From contig NZ_FPAH01000017.1 of NCBI RefSeq assembly GCF_900116345.1, positions 1-51,794 of the forward strand: a stretch of 51,794 bases of DNA, given 5' to 3'. The stretch comes from Succinivibrio dextrinosolvens. Lineage in GTDB: Bacteria; Pseudomonadota; Gammaproteobacteria; Enterobacterales; Succinivibrionaceae. The notes under the pieces are model-generated. The model did not search any database, was not told where the DNA came from, and was given only the letters and a program-made list of their open reading frames with translations. The position numbers and the translations under genes were made by a program. Of the stretch, positions 15,884 to 23,351 are shown piece after piece (position 1 is the first letter of the stretch; each line of letters starts with the position of its first letter).

Positions 15884-16885
15884 TTGAAAAGCTCAGATCA
15901 GCAGAATTCTCTAGTTCACTTCCGATTCGGATTTGTCCTGCTGTTAACTCTCGTAGTTATGGCTCTGGATGTCCGCTCCAAATTATTGTCAGATTTCAGA
16001 TATTACGTTGAATCTGCCTTATATCCTGTACTTGTTTTTGCTGATTCTCCCCATTCTGTTGGCAAGATGATGTCTACTCAGTTCAAGAGTCATTCTGAAC
16101 TTATTAAAGAGAACGAACAGCTTTCTACAGAAAACTTCATGCAAAGAGCCAATACTCTGAGACTAAAAGATCTTGAGGATGAGAATCAGGCTTTACGCAA
16201 GCTGTTAAATTCTCCTGTAAGACAGAATATCAAAAGACTTTTTGCTGAGGTTGTGGATGTCGATCCTGATCCTTATCTGAGTCGTGTTACCGTAAATCGT
16301 GGAACAAGTTCAGATGTTTATGAGGGAATGCCTGTTATTACAGACCGTGGTCTGGTCGGACAGGTTATGGAAGCAAATTACTCCTTCTCAAGAGTACTGC
16401 TTTTAACTGATCCAAACTGTCAGATTCCTGTTATTGATTCAAGATCATCTGTAAGAGCTATATGTGTCGGCTCTGGTTCTCATGCCGAGATTATTATCAA
16501 TAACGTGCCTAGAACTGCTGATATTAAAGAGGGGGATATGCTTCTTACCTCTGGAATCGGTGGAGTCTATCCAAAAGGTTATCCTGTAGCTATTGTAACT
16601 TCAGTCGGTATTTCTGATTCTCAGCCATTTGCTGCAATTAAGGCCAGACCTCTGGTTGAAACCGATAAGATGCGTTATGTTCTGATGTTTGGAACTAGTA
16701 GTGATAAGGCTGATGCCGAAGAATACGCTCTTCAGGCAAAACAGATGACTGATGACAAGACTATTCTTCATCAGAAAAAGGTTAAAGAGCTTATAGATAC
16801 CTTATCTGTAAAGAAAGGCGATAAGAATACAAATTCAGCAAAAACTGATGAAAAGAAAACCAATGTAGGTGGTACAAATGATTAG
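15884..16885 (+). CDS. mreC: Rod shape-determining protein MreC
   Basis: A 333-residue bitopic inner-membrane protein of the elongasome. A TM segment spans about residues 13-30 (FGFVLLLTLVVMALDV). A coiled coil follows at about 70-110 (ENEQLSTENFMQRANTLRLK). Then comes the beta-barrel domain with VVDVDPDPYLSRVTVNRG, GMPVITDRGLVGQV and GIGGVYPKGYPVA. The start is a TTG with AAGGA six nt upstream; the nearby ATG at 15870 runs into a stop. The Lys/Asp/Thr-rich tail after residue 275 is low complexity. The stop overlaps the mreD start. Confidence 0.95.
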   Translation: MKSSDQQNSLVHFRFGFVLLLTLVVMALDVRSKLLSDFRYYVESALYPVLVFADSPHSVGKMMSTQFKSHSELIKENEQLSTENFMQRANTLRLKDLEDENQALRKLLNSPVRQNIKRLFAEVVDVDPDPYLSRVTVNRGTSSDVYEGMPVITDRGLVGQVMEANYSFSRVLLLTDPNCQIPVIDSRSSVRAICVGSGSHAEIIINNVPRTADIKEGDMLLTSGIGGVYPKGYPVAIVTSVGISDSQPFAAIKARPLVETDKMRYVLMFGTSSDKADAEEYALQAKQMTDDKTILHQKKVKELIDTLSVKKGDKNTNSAKTDEKKTNVGGTND

Positions 16886-17399
16886 CGGAAAAGAAAATAG
16901 AAACTCATTTCTGTTGCTTTTGGTACCAATGCTTTTTGTTGGTCTGATTCTTCAGATCATTCATCTGCCTGAAGTTGTTTCTCTCAATAGACCTGATTTT
17001 CTGACTTTAATCATACTGTTTTTCTCTGTATACAGTAATTTCAGTCTGAAAATTGAAACCAGCTGGCTTGTGGGAATTTTTCTTGATCTGGCAACAGGTG
17101 CACCGCTGGGAATTAATGCTCTGATTATTTCAGCTCAGATATATCTGATAACAACCCAGTTTAAGAATTTCTATAAATATAAATTGTGGCAGCAGATTAT
17201 TATTGTAGGAATCATCAACTTTCTGGTAACCATTCTGTGTTACTGGATTGAGCATATTATCGGTAGAAGCTATTATGAGATCAATTTCCTGATCCCTTCA
17301 ATATCTACAGCAGTTTTCTGGCCGATTGTTTACTGGATCTGTCTGATTCTCTGTTCGACTTTCTCAGTCGCTTCTGACGAAAAAGAAAAATTAGACTAG
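16878..17399 (+). CDS. mreD: Rod shape-determining protein MreD
   Basis: A 173-residue, very hydrophobic protein with five or so membrane segments, following mreC as in nearly all gammaproteobacteria. The ATG at 16878 overlaps the mreC stop (ATGATTAG), with an AGGTGG sequence upstream; a GTG at 16869 is less likely. The segment ETSWLVGIFLDLATGAPLGINAL contains the conserved GxxxDxxxGxxxG pattern of MreD. It works with MreC and RodA/PBP2. Confidence 0.92.
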   Translation: MISGKENRNSFLLLLVPMLFVGLILQIIHLPEVVSLNRPDFLTLIILFFSVYSNFSLKIETSWLVGIFLDLATGAPLGINALIISAQIYLITTQFKNFYKYKLWQQIIIVGIINFLVTILCYWIEHIIGRSYYEINFLIPSISTAVFWPIVYWICLILCSTFSVASDEKEKLD

Positions 17400-17403
17400 A
17401 TAA

Positions 17404-17991
17404 ATGACTAAACTTATTCTTGCCTCTGGTTCTCCTCGTCGTAAAGAATTCATGAGTTATCTTGGAATTCCTTTTGAGGTGGAGATCCCCAACATTGATG
17501 AATCTCCTCTACAGGGAGAAACTCCCAGCGAACTTGTATTACGTTTATCCAGATTAAAAGCTGACTATATATCGAAGAAACATGACGATACTGTTGTGGT
17601 TGCAGCTGATACAGTAGTCTGTTTTAATGGTATGATCCTTGGAAAACCTTCCTCTCGAGATGATGCCTTTAGGATGATAAAAATGCTTCAGGGACAGACT
17701 CATACTGTTTACACTGGAGTGACGGTACAAAAGGGCAGTCTTGTGAGAAGCAAGGTAGTCTCAACAGAAGTAAGCTTTGATCCCCTGGATGATGATTTCA
17801 TCAGGAACTATTCCTCATCCGGCGAATGCGATGACAAGGCCGGTGCTTATGCTATTCAGGGAATAGCTTCCATTTTTATCTCCGAAGTTAAGGGCTCGGT
17901 CAGTTCTGTTGTCGGTTTACCTATTAATGAAGTTGTTAAGTTTTTAAGAGAATTTGGTCTTAATATCCCAGTCTCAAAGGTTTGTGCATGA
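17404..17991 (+). CDS. maf: Maf-family nucleoside triphosphate pyrophosphatase
   Basis: A 195-residue house-cleaning enzyme that hydrolyses non-canonical or excess nucleoside triphosphates to monophosphate and pyrophosphate. Family motifs are LILASGSPRRKEF (residues 4-16), AADTVV with the catalytic-site D69, LGKP at about 78-81, and GAYAIQG near 147. The position directly after mreD matches E. coli yhdE, whose product prefers dTTP and UTP. The stop overlaps the tldD start (ATGA), so the two are coupled. Confidence 0.93.
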   Translation: MTKLILASGSPRRKEFMSYLGIPFEVEIPNIDESPLQGETPSELVLRLSRLKADYISKKHDDTVVVAADTVVCFNGMILGKPSSRDDAFRMIKMLQGQTHTVYTGVTVQKGSLVRSKVVSTEVSFDPLDDDFIRNYSSSGECDDKAGAYAIQGIASIFISEVKGSVSSVVGLPINEVVKFLREFGLNIPVSKVCA

Positions 17992-19427
17992 ATACATACG
18001 AAAAGGCCTCTAAAATCCTGTGGAATAACACAGATATAAATCTTGAGGTTGCTCAGAAGGCTCTTAATCTTCTGAATTCAAGAGAAATAGATTTCGGTGA
18101 TCTGTTTTTTGAAAGAAGCGTGGCCGAGGGATTTTTCCTGGAGGAAGGTATCGTCAAAGGCGGTTCCTTCAGTATCTCTCAGGGTGTAGGTGTCAGAGCT
18201 GTATTAGGTGCAAAATCAGGTTTTGCCTATTCAGATGTGCTCGATGAAAAGTCTCTGATGGAGGCCTGTACCGCTGCTCACTGCATCAGTCACGGTCACA
18301 GCTGTAATCGCGAAAAGATTGTTGTAAGCACTAAGGAAACAAAACCTCTTTATGTTGCTGATGATCCGATTGCAGCTATGGATAAGGCTAGAAAAGCTGA
18401 AATTCTTGAGATTCTCGATAAGAAGGCCAGAGCTCTGGATCCTAGAGTGGTTCAGGTTATGGGCAGTCTGAACTGCTCATATTCCACCACCATGGTAATG
18501 CCAACTGATGGTCCTGCCAGAGCGGATATTAAACCAATCTGCAATATCACCATCAGTGTAGTTATGGAACATAACGGCCGTAAGGAAGAAGGCTTTGCTG
18601 CTACCGGCGGAGCGGTTCTGTTCAATACCCTGCTTAAGGATGATACTTTAGACAATCTTGCTAAAGAAGCTGTAAGAATTGCCTCTGTAAATATGGAAGC
18701 CATTCCTGCTCCTGCGGGAACTATGCCTGTGGTATTAGGTGCAGGCTGGCCAGGTGTGTTGGTTCATGAGGCTGTAGGTCATGGCCTTGAAGGTGATTTC
18801 AACAGAACTGGCTCCTCAGCCTATTCAGGGAAAATCGGGCAGAAGGTTGCCTCAAGCGCCTGTACTATTATTGATGACGGTACTATTCCAAATCGCCGTG
18901 GCTCCCTGTCATTTGATGATGAAGGTACTGATACTGCATGTAACGTTCTGATAGAAAAGGGAATTCTCAAAGGCTATATGCAGGATAAGCAGAATGCTAT
19001 GCTTATGAAGATGAAGCCAACCGGTAACGGAAGACGTCAGAGCTATAACTGCATGCCTATTCCAAGAATGACCAATACCTTCCTGCAGAATGGTGAGTTT
19101 GATAAAGATGAAATCATTTCCTCTGTTAAGAAAGGTATTTATGCGGTCAACTTCCGGGGAGGACAGGTGGATATCACCTCAGGAGAATTTGTTTTCTCTG
19201 CCTCAGAAGCCTATCTCATCGAAGATGGCAAGGTAACCTCTCCTATCAAGGGAGCTACTCTGATTGGTAATGGTCCAAAGACCATGCAGCAGGTTTCAAT
19301 GGTTGGTAACAATCTTGAGTTTGACTGCGGTATTGGTATGTGCGGTAAGGCAGGTCAGGGCGCTGCAGTAGGAATTGGACAGCCTACTGTTAAGATTGAC
19401 TCAATTACCGTTGGCGGTACCAAATAG
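17988..19427 (+). CDS. tldD: Metalloprotease TldD
   Basis: A 479-residue cytoplasmic protease (E. coli TldD 481) that with TldE/PmbA forms a heterodimer degrading unfolded peptides and processing some ribosomal peptides. The zinc motif HEAVGH gives H260, E261 and H265, within LVHEAVGHGLEGDF; GIGMCGKAGQG near the C-terminus holds the expected Cys ligand. The start at 17988 has AAAGG 7 nt upstream. Its partner pmbA is in this window at 33742-35097 but 14 kb away. Confidence 0.96.
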   Translation: MNTYEKASKILWNNTDINLEVAQKALNLLNSREIDFGDLFFERSVAEGFFLEEGIVKGGSFSISQGVGVRAVLGAKSGFAYSDVLDEKSLMEACTAAHCISHGHSCNREKIVVSTKETKPLYVADDPIAAMDKARKAEILEILDKKARALDPRVVQVMGSLNCSYSTTMVMPTDGPARADIKPICNITISVVMEHNGRKEEGFAATGGAVLFNTLLKDDTLDNLAKEAVRIASVNMEAIPAPAGTMPVVLGAGWPGVLVHEAVGHGLEGDFNRTGSSAYSGKIGQKVASSACTIIDDGTIPNRRGSLSFDDEGTDTACNVLIEKGILKGYMQDKQNAMLMKMKPTGNGRRQSYNCMPIPRMTNTFLQNGEFDKDEIISSVKKGIYAVNFRGGQVDITSGEFVFSASEAYLIEDGKVTSPIKGATLIGNGPKTMQQVSMVGNNLEFDCGIGMCGKAGQGAAVGIGQPTVKIDSITVGGTK

Positions 19428-19464
19428 TTATAACTCAGGAGGCGACTAAGAAGATTTTCGGAAT

Positions 19465-19617
19465 TTAGTTTTTTGTAATATTTACTTTAAATTCTGCTTC
19501 TTGGTTGCCATGTAATCCTTCAGCTTTCTGCAGTTCTTCTCTTGATTCCTGTTTTATTTTCCCAATTTCTTTTTCAAAAAGAACTCCTTCTTTTTTAAAT
19601 AAAAATATATTTTGTAG
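19465..19617 (-). pseudogene. Possible decayed C-terminus of an effector-like gene
   Basis: A leftward open frame of 50 codons with no start codon ends at 19465. The C-terminal end GNQEAEFKVNITKN resembles GIEAKISVEKVNHD, the tail of the 845-residue protein nearby, and it is rich in charged helical residues like the rest of that family. It could be a remnant of a third copy. The match is short and judged by eye, so chance is possible. Confidence 0.25.
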
Positions 19618-19625
19618 CTACAAAA
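19610..19625. repeat. 16-bp perfect palindrome
   Basis: TTTTGTAG (19610-19617) is followed by its reverse complement CTACAAAA (19618-19625). Flanking ATATAT / AATATAT extend the symmetry with one bulged A. It could be an operator, or a hairpin marking the boundary of the accessory locus. Confidence 0.5.
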
Positions 19626-19886
19626 ATATATAAACGTGAATTTATTCTCAATTTTTTTTGAGAACTTGACCCATACTATGTTTATTAGATGTTTAAAAAA
19701 GTCTCGGTTTAACAACAGACAGATAATGCTATGTCAATGTGATTATGTCTAAATGATTATCCTGTCATTGCTGTTAGATTCTAGCCTGTATCTGCGGCTT
19801 AACTCTAAAAAGATTCTCTGCAGTTTTTATCTATAGGGAAACTAAACGCTGGTTATAGGGGCTTCCGCTCTGAAAAGGAGATAATT

Positions 19887-22424
19887 ATGAGTGACAACAT
19901 TAATCTATCCAATCTTAATAATGCTCAATTAAGAACCTTTGATTTTGAGTCTCATAAGAATCTGTTATCAGAGCAGCAGTTTGTTCAGCTCATAAAAAAA
20001 GAAGGAGAGATTACTCTTGATTCCCAAGGTAATTTCAAGGTCGTCAATCCACCTGCAAGCCGAGATAATTTCCTTGTAAGCTTCATCAAGAGGATTTTTG
20101 TCAGAGGTTATGTAGAGAAAGAAAAGCAGCTGGACAGAATGGAAGCGCTGCGTCAGAATGTCCAGTTTAATGCAATGATCAGAGAGCATGTCAAAAACTA
20201 TGCTGCCTCTCAGATAGGAAATGCTCCCGTTGTACAGACTGCACAGAACATCAGCAACTCCATTGATGCTCACTTTGAAAGAAATACAAGCTTTAAGATG
20301 GAACAGCTCAATGGTCTGATTCAGACTGCGAAAACCGCAAATGAAACTGTAAAACAGTATACCAATTCAGTTTTGAAGGACAACTGTGGACTTTCATCTA
20401 TCGGACTAAATGGAGAGAGCTTGTCTTTAAGCTCTTTTATGGAAAAATATGCAAAAGGGTCAGGATTCTCTGAAACAAAATTCATTGAAGCTATTATTCA
20501 GAATGCAGTCAATAATCCTGAACAGTTTGAAGATCTTTCACAGAAGGATAATGCCAAGAAACTAAAAACACTTCTTTCAAAGCCATCTCCTAAGTCATTT
20601 GATCAGAAACAGGTTAATAATTTAATTGGAAATCTGACAGGCTCCATCAGAAACAAAATTAATGATTATATTCAGAAAGCTATTTCTGGAGGTTATTCTC
20701 CAGAGAGTATCGCTGCAAAAGTTATGAGCAGCATTAACGGCCTTATCAATGATAACAATGGCGCCAACTCCTCATCAATATCTGGTATCTTCGGCGAAGG
20801 TGGCAGTCTTGCTCCTGCTAATATCACCGGCCTTGAAAAATCAACCTCCCCTGTTGGGCCTCTGGTACAGGAGAATGGAGATAAGACCCTCAAGGAAAAT
20901 ACAGAAAAACTGGTGAAAGCATTTCCTTCCGTGCCTGCGGAGAATATTTCAAAAATTATTGCCTTTAACAATAACGATCCGCAAAAGATTGACAATTACA
21001 TCAATACTATCAAGAAAGTTAATACGAACAATTCTGGTGCTGACTCTGTAAATGCTCTAGTTTTCAGCGGAGATCGTTTTGACATATCAGAGCTAATTAA
21101 GAAGGGAGAGGATATTCTTAATTATGTTTCCAATGCTCTGGGAGAAGGGGAAATCACTGAAGATAAGCTCTCCGAGACCATAAAAATTTTAGTCAACTAC
21201 AGTATGCTGGCTAAAAATAATGATAGGCTCCTCAATAATGCATTTGATGGAATTGAAAACATTACGCTTCCTGCTATTGAACAGGCTATAGAGGAGCATT
21301 CCGAAGAGATGAGGCTGGATCTGCAGCACAAATTCCAGAATGGTGAGGCTTCACCTGACAGTGATGCAATAGAGAGACATCAGAATATTCTTCAGACTAT
21401 TCGTGCTGTACTCGTCGAAGCAAAAGAACAGATTATTCCAGGACGTGTCGGTAGTTCTGTTTCTAAACTTACTGAGCAACAGATTGACCATGACAAAAAA
21501 GAGTTTGCAGATAATATCAAGATGGTTTTAATGCTGAACCGCCCAACAACTCCTCCTGAGATAAAACAGGCTCTGAACTCTTTCCCTGAGGGAGTTAGAT
21601 CTGGAATTTCCAAGCTGTTTAAGGGTATTGTAAGAGAGCATGTAGCAAAGCACGGCCTCAATGATTCAAAGGGCAATCGACTAACTCTGCAGACAATTGC
21701 AAATCAATATGCCCAGCTCTTGAGTAAGGACAGCTATCTGATGAAAACCTTGAATATGCAAATGCCAACTGAACAGTTTTTACAAGCTCAGGTTCAGCAG
21801 TTCTTGAATCATCCTGAAATAGGCATTAAGTCTGACTATTTATACAGAAAAGGGAAAAAACATATTGTTGATAACTGGAATGTAACCCTTGATAGGGATA
21901 TAAAACGAAATTTTGTTGCAAGAGTTAATAACGTTGATATAACCCAGATTGAAAATGAGGAAGAAAAAGTTAATGCGGTTAAGGAAGAGCTTAACAAAAT
22001 TGACCCTAGCTTTAGAGGCTTCTTATCTACATTCCTCATGCAAGGCAGCTCAGGAAAATACGTGGTTAATACTTTACAGTCAAATGATCTGAAACACCCT
22101 AATGAGGGAATTGTTGGTATTTTCCCTGATTTCAATATTCTTGACGGACAGCAACATGGCTTGAACACAAATACCAAAAGCGAAAATTTTGTTGATATAA
22201 AAGACAACAAGATAGTTGTTACTACGATAACAGACCACAGTTTTTATATAAACCCTCAATACAATGAGCTGGATCTTGATGTAAGTAAGGAGTCCACAAA
22301 GTTCTACACATACAAGATTGAAACCACGATTGATATGACTAAGGGTGTAGATAAGGACGGATATCCTTTGGGTATAGAAGCCAAAATATCTGTAGAAAAG
22401 GTAAATCATGACCAGGCTCAGTAG
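19887..22424 (+). CDS. Large helical protein, candidate type III secreted effector (paralogue A)
   Basis: I recognise no named family. The 845-residue protein is hydrophilic and mainly helical, with no signal peptide or membrane segment. It is a clear paralogue of 23352-25895. Both start M(S/T)DNINLSNLN, share 17 identical residues at 36-52 (IKKEGEITLDSQGNFKV) and then FIKRIFVRGY (66-75), and share ETTIDMTKGVD (812-822) and GYPLGIE (825-831) at the C-terminus. A Ser/Gly/Asn-rich linker sits at about 288-325. The Asn/Ser/Leu-rich first 15 residues suit a type III secretion signal, and residues 20-100 could be the chaperone-binding part. The adjacent CesT-like chaperone gene supports an effector role; target activity is unknown. 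Confidence 0.6.
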   Translation: MSDNINLSNLNNAQLRTFDFESHKNLLSEQQFVQLIKKEGEITLDSQGNFKVVNPPASRDNFLVSFIKRIFVRGYVEKEKQLDRMEALRQNVQFNAMIREHVKNYAASQIGNAPVVQTAQNISNSIDAHFERNTSFKMEQLNGLIQTAKTANETVKQYTNSVLKDNCGLSSIGLNGESLSLSSFMEKYAKGSGFSETKFIEAIIQNAVNNPEQFEDLSQKDNAKKLKTLLSKPSPKSFDQKQVNNLIGNLTGSIRNKINDYIQKAISGGYSPESIAAKVMSSINGLINDNNGANSSSISGIFGEGGSLAPANITGLEKSTSPVGPLVQENGDKTLKENTEKLVKAFPSVPAENISKIIAFNNNDPQKIDNYINTIKKVNTNNSGADSVNALVFSGDRFDISELIKKGEDILNYVSNALGEGEITEDKLSETIKILVNYSMLAKNNDRLLNNAFDGIENITLPAIEQAIEEHSEEMRLDLQHKFQNGEASPDSDAIERHQNILQTIRAVLVEAKEQIIPGRVGSSVSKLTEQQIDHDKKEFADNIKMVLMLNRPTTPPEIKQALNSFPEGVRSGISKLFKGIVREHVAKHGLNDSKGNRLTLQTIANQYAQLLSKDSYLMKTLNMQMPTEQFLQAQVQQFLNHPEIGIKSDYLYRKGKKHIVDNWNVTLDRDIKRNFVARVNNVDITQIENEEEKVNAVKEELNKIDPSFRGFLSTFLMQGSSGKYVVNTLQSNDLKHPNEGIVGIFPDFNILDGQQHGLNTNTKSENFVDIKDNKIVVTTITDHSFYINPQYNELDLDVSKESTKFYTYKIETTIDMTKGVDKDGYPLGIEAKISVEKVNHDQAQ

Positions 22425-22470
22425 AGAAATAACTATGTAGTATAAGGCGTTTACGCATAAGGAGAAAACC

Positions 22471-23337
22471 GTGCTGGAACAGTACATCCGCAATTATTTT
22501 TTAGATCTGGGCTTAAAGAACCAGTATGTTGATGAACTTAGTCCTCAGGATGACGGTTCGTATATGCTGCTCTTTGATACCAGAATTGTATGCAGTATCG
22601 AGGAACAGCATAAGGACGAGATTACAGAATTTGTATTCTCTGTGGTACTGACTGCAGGAGAGATGGACAGGAGCGAGCTTCTCGAAAAATATGACTATTT
22701 CAGCAGTCGACTCAATCTGACTGCCTTTTCCGGAAGAGCCTGTCTTTTTATCCTTCCTGAGGAGCATCAGATTGCACTTATGCACAGAATTAACTGTGAT
22801 GGGCTTGAACATCAGGAATTCAACCGGATTCTGAATCTTCTAGCAAGAACCATAATCTTTGTTGAAGGCAGTGGTGAAACCGCTCTGTCCTATGATGATT
22901 CAACGATTAAGGAGAGTTCTGAGAAATTTCATAGTCTTCTAGGAGCGATGAATATCTCTGTTGAGGATTTAAGACACAATTTCAACCGTCTTGATTTGAA
23001 GGATGGCTTCGGGTGTCTGCTTGAATTTCATCCGGCTGCCGCAGTGCTGAAGCTTATCAATGTTCTGGAAAGCCCTCTTAATGAGGAGAATATACTGAAT
23101 CTTTTAAGTTTTAATTCCAGTCAGAAATTCGGACTGCAGTTTAATTATCTGGATGGAAGTCTGTTTATAGAACAGTCTGTTGATCTTAAGAATACCGATC
23201 CGGAACATTTCGGTCTGGCGCTGGAACGTCAGAGAAAGCTTATAGAAGAGTTTAATAAGGGATTTTCAGCAGTTCCTGAGCATGTAGAACAAGTAAATTA
23301 TGACATTACTGAAATGCTATCAAACCTTCCTGTTTAA
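22471..23337 (+). CDS. Tandem CesT-like type III secretion chaperone
   Basis: A 288-residue acidic protein that appears to be two CesT/SycE-fold chaperone domains in one chain: about residues 1-133 and 152-265. Each runs helix, beta strands, helix, further strands, helix. In the first, YMLLFDTRIVCSI, TEFVFSVVL and GRACLFILPEEHQIALMHRINCDGL are followed by the closing helix EFNRILNLLART. In the second, GCLLEFHPAAAVLKLINVL, KFGLQFNYLDGSLFIEQSVDL and a closing helix HFGLALERQRKLIEEF match that order. Ordinary chaperones are about 130-160 residues and dimerise, so this could be a built-in pseudo-dimer. The GTG start has AAGGAG 6 nt upstream. It lies between the two paralogues, its likely clients. 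Assigned by fold pattern, not by database search. Confidence 0.6.
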   Translation: MLEQYIRNYFLDLGLKNQYVDELSPQDDGSYMLLFDTRIVCSIEEQHKDEITEFVFSVVLTAGEMDRSELLEKYDYFSSRLNLTAFSGRACLFILPEEHQIALMHRINCDGLEHQEFNRILNLLARTIIFVEGSGETALSYDDSTIKESSEKFHSLLGAMNISVEDLRHNFNRLDLKDGFGCLLEFHPAAAVLKLINVLESPLNEENILNLLSFNSSQKFGLQFNYLDGSLFIEQSVDLKNTDPEHFGLALERQRKLIEEFNKGFSAVPEHVEQVNYDITEMLSNLPV

Positions 23338-23351
23338 CTGAGAGGTGCTTT

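Larger units (their letters stand above)
19428..19886. other. Spacer upstream of the effector-like locus
   Basis: The 459-bp gap holds a possible leftward gene remnant (19465-19617) and a 16-bp perfect palindrome (19610-19625). The remainder to 19886 is AT-rich and should contain the promoter of the 845-residue gene. AAAAGGAG at about 19875-19882 is its ribosome-binding site. No RNA gene is seen. Confidence 0.4.

Noticed and set aside
22080-22493. 137-codon leftward frame over the end of the 845-residue gene
   Set aside because: Antisense to a paralogous conserved C-terminus, Cys/Tyr/Ile-rich product and no ribosome site seen.
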